From the NCBI GenBank assembly GCA_964607245.1, contig CAZSIB010000010.1, positions 1 to 49,170 of the forward strand: a stretch of 49,170 nucleotides of DNA, read 5' to 3'. This stretch comes from CAZLPZ01 sp964607245. GTDB taxonomy: Bacteria; Pseudomonadota; Alphaproteobacteria; Micavibrionales; Micavibrionaceae. The position numbers and the translations under genes were made by a program. Position 1 is the first letter of the stretch, and every line of letters begins with the position of its first letter. Below are positions 1 through 7,650 of this stretch, piece after piece. A model generated the notes under the pieces. It was not told the DNA's origin, searched no databases, and saw nothing but the letters and a program-made list of their open reading frames with translations.

Positions 1-72
1 GGGTATCAACCCCCCCAAGCCGATATCGATTATATGACCGCGATCTGGCAGAAAATTGTAGAGAAGCTTTGA
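1..72 (+). CDS. 3' end of an unidentified protein
   Basis: Frame 1 is open from the window edge to a TGA at 70-72 and encodes 23 residues ending in TAIWQKIVEKL. The stop lies 12 bases before the cutA start, which suggests the same transcript. Too little remains to name a family. It is listed because the open frame, direction and spacing fit the end of a real upstream gene, although so short an open frame could also occur by chance. Confidence 0.45.
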   Translation, partial: GYQPPQADIDYMTAIWQKIVEKL

Positions 73-84
73 TAGAGCCTATTT

Positions 85-408
85 ATGATGGACGATACTT
101 TTCTGATGGTCACCACAACAACCGAAACAAAAGAAGATGCCCGCAAAATTGCGCGGCACCTTGTTCTCAAAAAACTTGTTGCATGTGCCGAGATTCACGA
201 AATTGACAGCACGTATATTTGGAAAAATGAGCTTTGTGAAACGCCGGAATATTTGTTGATGATGAAGGCTCGTGCGACGTTGTATCAAGACATCGAAACA
301 GAAATAAAATCGATGCATCCCTATGAATTGCCACAAATTATCGCCTTGCCGATAACCCATGGATTACCTGCATATTGTCGTTGGATAGAGGAGCAAACGA
401 AAAGTTAA
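85..408 (+). CDS. cutA: CutA1 divalent-ion tolerance family protein
   Basis: A 107-residue protein of the CutA1 family, small trimeric proteins with a ferredoxin-like fold that have been linked to copper tolerance but whose cellular role is still unsettled. The family pattern is clear: an early VTTTTETKEDARKIARHLV strand-helix, LVACAEI, the YIWKNEL segment, and the late MHPYELPQIIALPI segment that closes the trimer. Length is normal for the family. A second ATG follows directly at 88, so the start may be one codon later; the ribosome site before it is weak. The ferredoxin gene begins on the base after the cutA stop, so the two are probably cotranscribed. Confidence 0.93.
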   Translation: MMDDTFLMVTTTTETKEDARKIARHLVLKKLVACAEIHEIDSTYIWKNELCETPEYLLMMKARATLYQDIETEIKSMHPYELPQIIALPITHGLPAYCRWIEEQTKS

Positions 409-747
409 ATGCCAACAATTCATTTCATTCATAAAGATGGCACGGTCCGATCGGTTGATGCCGCCCTCGGCCTGTCAATCATGGAAGTTGCTGTCAAAAA
501 TAATATTCCGCAGATCGAGGGCGCGTGCGGTGGAAGCCTGGCGTGCGCGACGTGTCATGTGTATGTGCATCCAGATTGGTGGGACCGCGTGTTGCCGGAT
601 GACGGAATTGGCGATTCCGAAAATGATATGCTGGACATGGCCTTTGATTTAAAGAAAACATCGCGCCTGTCCTGCCAGATTATTGTGCGCGCGGATCTGG
701 ATGGCCTGATCCTGGCCTTACCCGGCGCAAGGCCGGATTGGATTTAG
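409..747 (+). CDS. 2Fe-2S ferredoxin, adrenodoxin/Fdx type
   Basis: A 112-residue plant/adrenodoxin-type [2Fe-2S] ferredoxin. The cluster ligands are visible as C40, C46, C49 and C89 (C-x5-C-x2-C-x39-C) in GACGGSLACATCHVYV and RLSCQI, the spacing of adrenodoxin and Isc-type Fdx rather than of photosynthetic ferredoxins. Such proteins pass single electrons in the cytoplasm to iron-sulfur cluster assembly, heme A synthesis or P450s. No isc or suf genes are in view, so the partner cannot be read from context. The ATG abuts the cutA TAA at 406-408, implying translational coupling. The gene converges on the MotB-like gene, with only five bases between the two stops. Confidence 0.92.
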   Translation: MPTIHFIHKDGTVRSVDAALGLSIMEVAVKNNIPQIEGACGGSLACATCHVYVHPDWWDRVLPDDGIGDSENDMLDMAFDLKKTSRLSCQIIVRADLDGLILALPGARPDWI

Positions 748-752
748 TGGAT

Positions 753-1472
753 TTAATCCAGGGTTTTTGCGCTGCCAAAGGGCGTGATATAAAGGCGCAG
801 AAAGGGCTTGGCGTTGGTACTGGCTTGCGCCTCCACCATCAATCCGATGTCGTTTTTGATGCCTTCAGCGCGTAGATTCTGAAGAAGTAATCGCGCCTGG
901 GCGAGTGCAATCGGAACGGCCTGGGCCCGTGCGGCACCCGCTGGCGGATCAACCGCAATCACCATACGGTTGGGCGTCCCCTTTAGTAAATCGACGATTT
1001 CGCGCAAAACAACGCGCCCGGAACGGGGGATGGCCCCGGTTTGTGGAGTCATCATTTTTTCAAGCGGAATCGACAAGATCAGTCCCCCTTGAGAGCTGGG
1101 CGCAATCATCAAACCGTGGAGTTCAGGCGTGTCTTTTTCCTTCCGCGCCAAAACTCCAGAAAGGTAGGCGGGATCGAGCGCCGCTGTCTGTTGTCGGCGG
1201 GGAAGGGTGATCACGTCACTCGCCCCCGTTTGGCCAGAGGGCCCCTGGAAAGAGGCAGGACGCTTCACATCTGTGGCCGCGTTGTCATCAAATCGCTGAA
1301 TCTGATGATCGGACATGGCATAGGCCATGACGAAAAAAGTCAGCATCAATCCCATGATATCGGTAAAAGAAATAAGCCAAACGCGAGAGCTGCTGGGGGT
1401 ATCGAGGGCCGGGCGGCGGCGGTGCCTTACCCGCGGCGGGGGAGATGTCGACACAAGAGGTGCAGCGGTCAT
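753..1472 (-). CDS. MotB-like membrane protein, Asp-containing TM helix
   Basis: A 239-residue protein with a basic, proline-rich N-terminus, one transmembrane helix at about residues 31-53, then a periplasmic domain. The helix SFTDIMGLMLTFFVMAYAMS matches the MotB plug/channel helix, including the aspartate that carries protons or sodium through flagellar stators. The C-terminal part has the helix pattern of an OmpA-like domain (ALAQARLLLQNLRAEGI), but the peptidoglycan-binding TD/R signature is not evident. The start overlaps the stop of the upstream gene by four bases (ATGA), so the two are translationally coupled. No MotA partner is in the window. It could drive flagellar rotation or energise another process, as the ExbD/TolR/MotB families do. 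Confidence 0.7.
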   Translation of the reverse strand: MTAAPLVSTSPPPRVRHRRRPALDTPSSSRVWLISFTDIMGLMLTFFVMAYAMSDHQIQRFDDNAATDVKRPASFQGPSGQTGASDVITLPRRQQTAALDPAYLSGVLARKEKDTPELHGLMIAPSSQGGLILSIPLEKMMTPQTGAIPRSGRVVLREIVDLLKGTPNRMVIAVDPPAGAARAQAVPIALAQARLLLQNLRAEGIKNDIGLMVEAQASTNAKPFLRLYITPFGSAKTLD

Positions 1473-2137
1473 GATGATTTTCCGGTTTTAGGTGTTTCGG
1501 GTTCGATGCGGAGACGCACGGCCCCCGGATGCCCCGGCTCGACTGCAAGGGAGAGATTTTTGGCCTCAAATCCATGCGCGATCAACCGGTCAGCCCAGCG
1601 GGGAAGCAGACGTTCTGCCAAAACCCCCGCGCCTGCCGGATAAAGGGCGGGGCGTTGATGAACAGCAAGAGTCAGGCGATAGGTTGTCGTTTTCTCTTTT
1701 TGAACAAATCGTGCCAGACGTTGAAGCAGGGGAGAGAGCGGGGCGTTGGTGCCGTGCCCGACCATCTGGTCAAAGGCCGAAAGCGGGATGTCAATTTCCA
1801 ATGTGCCGGCGCGTTTGCTTTGCGGGATGTTTAACCCGGGCACCTCATTCTCAAACGCGCCAGAAATTGTATTTAGCGCGTCCCCGGTGCCAAAGCCCCA
1901 GCGATAGGTGGGTTGCAACCGATCACCGTCACCCCCGGGATAAACAAAGGACGATACGCCAAACGTCTCGCGCAGACTTTGCGCCACGGCCTGGGTTTTA
2001 TCCGCCGAAAACCCCGACAAGCCCGACAGCATAATAAAAAAGGCGAGAAGAATTAAAAACAGGGCAAGCCCGATCATTTGGGCGCCTTCTGTCCCAAATT
2101 CAAAATCAGCACGCTTGCGACGGGGAACGATCTGCAT
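1469..2137 (-). CDS. Second MotB-like protein, lacking the channel Asp
   Basis: About 222 residues with the same architecture as its downstream neighbour: a short basic N-terminus (PRRKRADFEF), one helix (GLALFLILLAFFIMLSGLS), then a degenerate OmpA-like periplasmic domain. When the two helices are aligned on their FF pairs, the essential aspartate of the neighbour is alanine here. The open frame reaches up to an ATG at 2188. I prefer 2137 because it puts the basic tail directly before the helix, but neither start has a convincing ribosome site; a GGAGGG lies at 2178-2183 too far upstream. Overlap with the next gene by four bases suggests the two products are made in equal amounts and perhaps pair with each other. 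Confidence 0.62.
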   Translation of the reverse strand: MQIVPRRKRADFEFGTEGAQMIGLALFLILLAFFIMLSGLSGFSADKTQAVAQSLRETFGVSSFVYPGGDGDRLQPTYRWGFGTGDALNTISGAFENEVPGLNIPQSKRAGTLEIDIPLSAFDQMVGHGTNAPLSPLLQRLARFVQKEKTTTYRLTLAVHQRPALYPAGAGVLAERLLPRWADRLIAHGFEAKNLSLAVEPGHPGAVRLRIEPETPKTGKSS

Positions 2138-2261
2138 AAATGAGATAAGGAAAAATACTTTATCAAGGATAACGCGCCCTCCAAGCATATCATGCGCGTG
2201 CGCGTGCGCCTAGACAATTTACTGAAAAGGCCTATAAAACGGCTGATTATAGGCTTCGCGC

Positions 2262-2909
2262 GTGTCAAAAACTATGGTACTGTCCTTGGTTATGACGACA
2301 CATAATTTTCCTTATGAACATTTGATTGCCACGACACCCGACTGGCCGCAAAAAGGGGTGCTTTTTCGCGACATCTCGCCGCTTCTCGCGCAAAAATTCC
2401 CGGAAACGATTGACGCGCTGGCCCAGCTTTTCCCTTCCCCCTTGAAGGGGGAGGAAGGTGGGGGTAAAGGGGAGAGGGGACTAGAGGGTATCGACGCCTT
2501 TGCGGGTGTCGATGCGCGGGGGTTTATTTTTGCCGCCGCCCTTGCCCAGAAATTTAACAAAAACATGGTGATGATCCGGAAAGGGGGCAAACTTCCGCCG
2601 CCCGCGCATCAGGAATCCTACGCGCTGGAATACGGATCGGCGACGCTGGAACTCAAACCCGCAACGCCGATCCCAACCTCTCCCCCCCTGCCAGGGGGGG
2701 ACGTAAGGAGGGGAGAGTTTCGTGCGCCGCGGATTATTATTCTGGATGATGTGCTGGCGACGGGCGGCACGTTGACTGCTGCCGCGAATTTATGCGCGGC
2801 CGCCGGATATGACATCGTGGGCCTTGCTACATTGATTGATCTTAAATTCTTAAGCGGTGATTTTACCTGGCGTGGGATTAAGCCCAAAGCGGTGGTGGTA
2901 TATGAGTGA
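2262..2909 (+). CDS. apt: Adenine phosphoribosyltransferase with two in-frame insertions
   Basis: APRT converts adenine and PRPP to AMP in the cytoplasm. Recognisable parts are GVLFRDISPLL near the N-terminus, AGVDARGFIFA, MIRKGGKLPPP, the SYALEYGSATLEL strand and the PRPP-binding loop IIILDDVLATGGTL. The protein is 215 residues against about 180 for the family. The excess is explained by two stretches, PSPLKGEEGGGKGERGLEG and TPIPTSPPLPGGDVRRGE, each encoded by a GC-rich palindrome at a surface-loop position. The GTG at 2262 has the best ribosome site; ATGs at 2274 and 2292 are alternatives, and 2292 would give the usual N-terminal length. The downstream mtnP makes adenine, so the two enzymes act in series. 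Confidence 0.9.
   Translation: MSKTMVLSLVMTTHNFPYEHLIATTPDWPQKGVLFRDISPLLAQKFPETIDALAQLFPSPLKGEEGGGKGERGLEGIDAFAGVDARGFIFAAALAQKFNKNMVMIRKGGKLPPPAHQESYALEYGSATLELKPATPIPTSPPLPGGDVRRGEFRAPRIIILDDVLATGGTLTAAANLCAAAGYDIVGLATLIDLKFLSGDFTWRGIKPKAVVVYE
2431..2479 (+). repeat. Palindromic element inserted in frame in apt, copy 1
   Basis: A purine/pyrimidine-polarised palindrome centred on base 2444: CCCCCTT at 2437-2443 pairs with AAGGGGG at 2445-2451, followed by a G-rich tail ending GGGGAGAGGGG. It stays open in the apt frame and adds roughly 15 residues between the helix ending IDALAQLF and the strand IDAFAGVDARGF. The unit resembles the intergenic element at 41498-41596 (CCCTCTCC...GGAGAGGG). 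Confidence 0.75.
2671..2716 (+). repeat. Palindromic element inserted in frame in apt, copy 2
   Basis: CCCCCCCT at 2682-2689 pairs with AGGGGGGG at 2693-2700 around a three-base loop, preceded by CCTCT and followed by a GGAGGGGAGAG tail. It lengthens the loop before the PRPP-binding strand IIILDDVLA by about 16 residues without breaking the frame. Same family as the copy at 2431-2479. Confidence 0.73.
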
Positions 2910-2932
2910 GATGAGCTCTTGTAGGTGAAAAC

Positions 2933-3592
2933 ATGGCACTTTCTTATAATCCTGTCTTACTTAATCAGCTCGTAGCCCCTGGTATTTCAGGATTTACTAG
3001 AGCTGAAATACCAGATTTAAGAGATCAACATCCACAAGCTTCTTATTGGAGTACAAATTATTTTCTAAATAATATTTATGGTGCTATTTTTAGTGCCACT
3101 TTGCCGCCCAAAGATTCACGTTTTTTATTAAATTTAATTTATCGAGCGCAAATCATTTTTTCTTTATACCACAAAGCCAGAGAATCAACAAACCTCTTCC
3201 ATTCAAAAAGCACACAAGATAATCCAAATGTAAGTATATACATTGAGACAATATCTTTGTGGGAGTCATGCTTTTTAAATTATCTTATTTTTGTAGATTT
3301 GCTTAACAAACTTCACGACTCCTATAAGCTTGATGATCAAGTGTTTACTAAAAATGATAATTCGGCAGAGCAGAGAGCTCATACGATCTCTAATGCAATT
3401 AAGCATTGGAATCCTACCGAGACGTCAATAGAAACGATGCCGATGTGGCTGTCTAATGAAGGGTTCCATACTTCTCAATATACTCTGACATATGTTGAGT
3501 TCTCGAAGATAGTCGATGATATCGCAAAAATTGCTGATGAAAATTATAACCTGATTTCACAGGCGATGAAATCTAGGAAAACCTCAAATTAA
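2933..3592 (+). CDS. Hypothetical AT-rich protein between apt and mtnP
   Basis: A 219-residue soluble, mostly helical protein that I do not recognise. It has no signal peptide and no membrane helix, and it is rich in Asn, Ser and Tyr. A TAGGTG site six bases before the ATG supports the start. Base and codon use differ sharply from the flanking genes: many AAT, TTT, TTA and ATA codons, while apt and mtnP prefer GC-ending codons. This indicates recent acquisition. It sits between two genes whose products work in consecutive steps, so it interrupts an older salvage operon. The helical pattern would be compatible with a HEPN-like or abortive-infection protein, but no catalytic motif is visible and that is only a guess. 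Confidence 0.75.
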   Translation: MALSYNPVLLNQLVAPGISGFTRAEIPDLRDQHPQASYWSTNYFLNNIYGAIFSATLPPKDSRFLLNLIYRAQIIFSLYHKARESTNLFHSKSTQDNPNVSIYIETISLWESCFLNYLIFVDLLNKLHDSYKLDDQVFTKNDNSAEQRAHTISNAIKHWNPTETSIETMPMWLSNEGFHTSQYTLTYVEFSKIVDDIAKIADENYNLISQAMKSRKTSN

Positions 3593-3604
3593 GGAACATA
3601 AGAC

Positions 3605-4450
3605 ATGCTCGGCATTATCGGTGGGACAGGATTTTATAAACTCGACGGACTTACCCTCACGGGTGAAGAGGTGGTTGAGACTCCTTTTGGCGCCCCTTCT
3701 GCGCCGCTCACACGGGCGCAATACAAGAACCATGACGTGGTGTTTTTGCCGCGTCATGGGCTTCACCACAATTTCATGCCGCATGAAATTAATTACCGAG
3801 CGAATGTCTATGCGCTGAAAAAAATCGGTGTGCGCCAGGCGATCAGTATCTCGGCGGTCGGGTCGTTACGGGGCGATATTCCGCCCGGTGATTTTGCATT
3901 ACCCGCGCAATATATCGATCAGACGCGGGGTATCCGTGAAAAATCGTTTTTTGGGAACGGCTTGGTCGGGCACGTATCGATGGCGCGGCCCGTTTGTCCA
4001 GATTTAAGTGCCGCCATAGAAAGCGCGGCGCAGCGTTTAGGGATGAGGGTACATACTAATAAAACCTATGTCTGTGTCGATGGCCCCCGTTTTGGCACGG
4101 CTGCCGAAAGTCATATGTTGCGCGGGTTTGGGGCGGATCTGGTGGGGATGACGAACGTGCCCGAAGTTTTCCTGATGCGTGAGGCGCAAATCGCCTATGC
4201 GGCCATTTCGATTGCGACAGATTATGATGCGTGGCAGGACGACCCCCGCTTGCATGCGGATACGGCAACGATTATTGCGCGCTACGGGAAAAGTTTACAA
4301 GAAGCCCAGGCCTTGATCTTGGCTCTTCTTGGACATGATATTCCGCCACCAAGCGATTTGTGTCGGACAAGTCTTGCCGGGGCGCTGATGACGCCGCTTG
4401 ATGCGTTATCGCCGACAAATCGCGCTTTGTGGGATCTGTTATCGGCTTGA
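3605..4450 (+). CDS. mtnP: S-methyl-5'-thioadenosine phosphorylase
   Basis: A 281-residue nucleoside phosphorylase of the PNP/MTAP family. It cleaves methylthioadenosine, a by-product of polyamine and quorum-signal synthesis, into adenine and methylthioribose-1-phosphate. Visible motifs are IGGTGF at the N-terminus, the phosphate-binding PRHGLHHNFMPHEINYRAN, SAVGSLRGDIPPGDF, the nucleoside pocket VDGPRFGTAAES, GMTNVPEVFLMREA, and TDYDAW, whose aspartates contact the adenine amino group in characterised MTAPs. That favours adenine over inosine nucleosides. AAGGA lies upstream of the ATG. Its adenine can be recycled by Apt, encoded two genes upstream. Confidence 0.93.
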   Translation: MLGIIGGTGFYKLDGLTLTGEEVVETPFGAPSAPLTRAQYKNHDVVFLPRHGLHHNFMPHEINYRANVYALKKIGVRQAISISAVGSLRGDIPPGDFALPAQYIDQTRGIREKSFFGNGLVGHVSMARPVCPDLSAAIESAAQRLGMRVHTNKTYVCVDGPRFGTAAESHMLRGFGADLVGMTNVPEVFLMREAQIAYAAISIATDYDAWQDDPRLHADTATIIARYGKSLQEAQALILALLGHDIPPPSDLCRTSLAGALMTPLDALSPTNRALWDLLSA

Positions 4451-4479
4451 GTGCAGATAAGAATTAAAAGGGATATACC

Positions 4480-5466
4480 ATGACAACAACCCCGTTTGAG
4501 GCCATGCAGGCGGCTGTGGACATCGTCGGGTCATCGGCGCATGACACGAATAAAATTGCGGCCGCGTGCTTTGGGGTTGACCACAGGGGCACGCCTTTTT
4601 GCGTACGTGCGGTCAATCACTGGCCGGATCTGATTGCGCAAAATATCGGCACGACAACGCGCATTGGCAATGCCTCGGGCACGGTGCATGCGGAAGTGGC
4701 GTGTTTACTCGCGGCGCCCATGACCGCCGGGGCGAGTATCGCAATCACCGATCCATTTTGCCCAAATTGCGCCAAAAACATGGCCGAGGCCGGGATTAAA
4801 ACGATTTATATCGATCACAAGGGCTTTGATAAAGATTTTGCCCTGCGCCGCGCGGATGATTTTAGCGATCTGTCCTTGCGCATTGTCGAGCGCGCGGGGA
4901 TTTCTGTTTTTATGATTAACCGCAAGGGTGGGACGATCACGCCGATTTTAACGCCGGCCCCTGATTTTACGCCGGTCGATGATGATCCGGTCCATGTCCT
5001 TTATGATGTGCCGCCGGACCGTAATGTGCGGACGCTTGTTGATCTGGCGCACGGGTTTCATCCGGTTGCCCCCGGCGCGGCCTTTGCGGCGGCCTATCTC
5101 ACGGGAGAGAATCATCCGCCGCGCGTGGTGATTTCAACCGCCCGCCTCGTTATTGGATACCGCGCGGGCGCCGCGTCCGATCAACTGGAAATGCACGATA
5201 TGGATACAGGGAAATATTCTTTTATCAGCGAGCCCGTCAACCGGTTGCTCATGTACGCCCGGGCGCAAGGGGAACGAATCGATTCCGCGTGTCTTGTCTC
5301 GTCGCGCATTCCGACCGCGCGGGAACAGGTGAATCTGGTGGCGGCCGATTTAACGACCCTTTTTGTGCTTGATCCCCATGCGGTGCGGGATTCGGGTGCT
5401 GTCGCCGCCTGGGCCCAACTGACCCGGGCGGGGATTTTGAGGATGTTAAAGTATGACAAATCTTGA
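4480..5466 (+). CDS. Cytidine/deoxycytidylate deaminase-fold protein with a degenerate second half
   Basis: A 328-residue protein. The first half has the zinc deaminase signature: H70-A-E72 in TVHAEVACLLA and C94-P-N-C97 in DPFCPNCAKNMAEAGI. It therefore probably deaminates a base, nucleoside or nucleotide. The second half repeats the pattern: FISEPVNRLLMYA stands where VHAEVACLLAA should be, and SRIPTAREQVNLVAADLTTLF where the Cys pair should be, with all metal ligands gone. This reads as an internal duplication with one dead domain, which may bind a regulator or shape the dimer. Lying 29 bases after mtnP, it probably belongs to the same salvage operon. The substrate cannot be read from the sequence; an adenine- or MTA-related compound is an inference from context. 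Confidence 0.72.
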   Translation: MTTTPFEAMQAAVDIVGSSAHDTNKIAAACFGVDHRGTPFCVRAVNHWPDLIAQNIGTTTRIGNASGTVHAEVACLLAAPMTAGASIAITDPFCPNCAKNMAEAGIKTIYIDHKGFDKDFALRRADDFSDLSLRIVERAGISVFMINRKGGTITPILTPAPDFTPVDDDPVHVLYDVPPDRNVRTLVDLAHGFHPVAPGAAFAAAYLTGENHPPRVVISTARLVIGYRAGAASDQLEMHDMDTGKYSFISEPVNRLLMYARAQGERIDSACLVSSRIPTAREQVNLVAADLTTLFVLDPHAVRDSGAVAAWAQLTRAGILRMLKYDKS

Positions 5467-5552
5467 AGCGCTGTTGACCTGACGCACGGGGGATGCGAGA
5501 TTAACCAAGGGAAAAACTGTTTTTTGTATGTTGTGAGCATAAAGGATTAAAA

Positions 5553-6791
5553 ATGACTCAAATCGTTGTACCGACATTGGGTGAATCGGTGGCCGAGGCG
5601 ACCGTTGCAAAATGGTTGAAGCGTGAGGGGGAAGCCGTCCGGGCCGATGAGCCTCTGGTCGAACTTGAAACCGATAAGGTAACGCTTGAGGTCAACGCAC
5701 CGGCCGCCGGGGTGTTGATCAAGATTACAGCCGCGCCCGGCACCGCCGTGAAAGTGGGTGCAGGTTTGGGCGAAATTCAAGCGGGCGCTGCCGGAACGGC
5801 TCTACCCCCGACGCCGGCCAATGACAAGCCTGCGCCTGTTACTGCAACGCCGATGCCTGCGCCAGTGGCCCCTGCGTCTGCGCCATTCGTGATGCCGGCC
5901 GCGCAAAAAATTGCCGCCGATCATCAGATGGACCCGACCACGCTTGCCGGATCGGGCAAGGACGGCCGCGTGACCAAGGGCGATGTGCTTTCGGCGATGG
6001 GCGCCGGGCCGATGCCGGCGGCGGCTCCTCTTCCTGTCATGTCCATGCCAATCGCTGCACCTCAGGCGACGGCTCCACGTGCTGCTGGCCCCCGTGAAGA
6101 GCGGGTCAAGATGACACGTCTGCGTCAAGTGATTGCCCAGCGTTTGAAAGAGGCCCAGAACACGGCCGCGATGCTGACCACATTCAACGAAATTGATATG
6201 TCGGCGGTGAATGATTTGCGCGCCGCGTACAAAGACGCATTCGAGAAAAAGCACGGCGTCAAACTGGGCTTTATGTCGTTCTTTATCAAGGCCGCCGTCC
6301 AGGCGCTCAAGGAATTCCCGGCCGTGAACGCCGAAATTTCCGGGGATGAGATCATCTATAAGAATTACTATGATGTCTCGGTTGCGGTCTCGACTCCGCA
6401 AGGTCTGGTCGTGCCCGTGGTACGGGATTGTGATCAAAAATCCATGGCACAGATCGAACGCGATATTGTGGATTTGGGCACCAAAGGCCGCGAGGGTAAG
6501 CTGAGCATGGCCGACATGACCGGTGGGACGTTTACCATTACGAATGGCGGGATTTTTGGGTCGCTCATGTCGACGCCGATCATCAATCCGCCGCAGGTTG
6601 GGATTTTGGGTCTGCACAAGGTCGAGCAACGTCCGGTCGTGTTGAAAGACGGGACACTTGCCGCGCGTCCGATGATGTATGTCGCCTTGTCCTATGATCA
6701 CCGGATCATCGATGGTCGTGAAGCCGTCGGGTTCCTGGTCCGCGTTAAAGAAGCGATGGAAGATCCGCAGCGTCTTTTGCTTGAGATGTAA
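5553..6791 (+). CDS. sucB: Dihydrolipoamide succinyltransferase, E2 of 2-oxoglutarate dehydrogenase
   Basis: The 412-residue E2 core of the 2-oxoglutarate dehydrogenase complex, which transfers the succinyl group to CoA in the TCA cycle. It has a single lipoyl domain (residues 1-77, lipoyl-lysine K42 in ELETDKVTLEV), an Ala/Pro-rich hinge, an E3-binding domain around 115-150 (AAQKIAADHQMDP...GSGKDGRVTKGDV), a second linker and the acyltransferase domain. The catalytic motif is SYDHRIIDG with H383 and D387. AAAGGA precedes the start. Neither sucA nor lpd is adjacent, so the complex genes are dispersed here or sucA lies elsewhere. The cmk gene follows after 32 bases. Confidence 0.95.
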   Translation: MTQIVVPTLGESVAEATVAKWLKREGEAVRADEPLVELETDKVTLEVNAPAAGVLIKITAAPGTAVKVGAGLGEIQAGAAGTALPPTPANDKPAPVTATPMPAPVAPASAPFVMPAAQKIAADHQMDPTTLAGSGKDGRVTKGDVLSAMGAGPMPAAAPLPVMSMPIAAPQATAPRAAGPREERVKMTRLRQVIAQRLKEAQNTAAMLTTFNEIDMSAVNDLRAAYKDAFEKKHGVKLGFMSFFIKAAVQALKEFPAVNAEISGDEIIYKNYYDVSVAVSTPQGLVVPVVRDCDQKSMAQIERDIVDLGTKGREGKLSMADMTGGTFTITNGGIFGSLMSTPIINPPQVGILGLHKVEQRPVVLKDGTLAARPMMYVALSYDHRIIDGREAVGFLVRVKEAMEDPQRLLLEM

Positions 6792-6823
6792 TTTTCCTCA
6801 CGTCCCTCGGGGGGCCCGTTGAC

Positions 6824-7549
6824 ATGTCCTCTCTTGTGATCACTTTGGATGGGCCGGCGGCGTCAGGCAAGGGAACGCTTGCCCGCGCCTTGGGGCACCG
6901 GTTTAATCTGGCGGTACTGGATACCGGGCTTTTATATCGCTTGGTGGGACTTGCGTGTCACCGTGCGGGCGTCGATCCCCATGACGCGGTTGCGGCAACA
7001 CGTATTGCCGAACAGATGGCCGCGCGGTTGACCCTTGCGCAACTGGATCATCGGGATTTGCGGGGGGTTGAGGCATCGCGCGCGGCCTCGGTCTATAGCG
7101 CAATTCCGGGTGTGCGCAGCGCCCTCACCGCGTTTCAACGGGATTTTGCAGCGTCTCCTCCTGCTTTCCTCGATGGTCATCCGGCCTCGGGCGCAATTTT
7201 AGATGGGCGCGATTGCGGTACGGTGATTTGCCCTGCCGCGCCGTTAAAATTTTATATCATCGCGGATGTCAGCGAACGTGCGCATCGCCGTTTGCGTGAT
7301 TTGGAATCACGCGGAATTACCGCCGATTACGAGAGCGTTTTAAATGATTTAATGGTGCGTGATCACCGTGATATGACGCGCGCGGTTGCGCCGACCGTTG
7401 CGGCCGACGACGCGATCACCATGGATACCACGGGGCGCAGTGTCGACGCGCTGGTGGATGAACTTGGCGCTTATGTCGAAGCAAAACTGCATCTTGCGCG
7501 GGATGCGTCATCCGGCACCATCACCCCGCACGACACCGTGCGCGAGTAA
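6824..7549 (+). CDS. cmk: Cytidylate kinase
   Basis: A 241-residue P-loop kinase that phosphorylates CMP and dCMP. The P-loop GPAASGKGT is at 10-18. The LDTGLLYR segment and LDGRDCGTVICP form the CMP site, and DHRDMTRAVAPTVAADDAITMDTT is the typical C-terminal active-site and lid region. In most proteobacteria cmk is followed by rpsA; here a hairpin and a long non-coding stretch follow instead. A short loop ahead of the LDGRD motif (ASPPAFLDGHPASGA) is slightly longer than in the E. coli enzyme. The start shortly after sucB suggests cotranscription. Confidence 0.93.
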   Translation: MSSLVITLDGPAASGKGTLARALGHRFNLAVLDTGLLYRLVGLACHRAGVDPHDAVAATRIAEQMAARLTLAQLDHRDLRGVEASRAASVYSAIPGVRSALTAFQRDFAASPPAFLDGHPASGAILDGRDCGTVICPAAPLKFYIIADVSERAHRRLRDLESRGITADYESVLNDLMVRDHRDMTRAVAPTVAADDAITMDTTGRSVDALVDELGAYVEAKLHLARDASSGTITPHDTVRE

Positions 7550-7566
7550 AACATCGGTCCGCAATA

Positions 7567-7586
7567 AAAACGGAACATGCCGTTTT
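7567..7586 (+). terminator. Possible intrinsic terminator after cmk
   Basis: AAAACGG and CCGTTTT form a perfect 7-bp stem around a six-base loop, 17 bases after the cmk stop, and a T-rich stretch (CTTTCCTTTTTTC) follows a few bases later. The stem is short and AU-rich at its base, so efficiency is uncertain. Confidence 0.5.
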
Positions 7587-7622
7587 AGCTCTTTCCTTTT
7601 TTCTCTCCTCATTCCCTTCCTT

Positions 7623-7650
7623 GTCATCCCCGCGACAGCGGGCATCCAGA
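7623..7650 (+). repeat. REP-like intergenic palindrome
   Basis: GTCATCCCCGCGACAGCGGG with a CCCGC-GACA-GCGGG hairpin at 7629-7642, followed by CATCCAGA. This is the widespread proteobacterial intergenic repeat whose reverse strand translates as WMPAVAGMT. A second copy of the family lies at 46871-46933. Confidence 0.65.

Noticed and set aside
5802..6701. 299-residue open frame antisense to sucB
   Set aside because: Arg/His-rich low-complexity translation mirroring the Ala/Pro linkers of SucB; no start signal.
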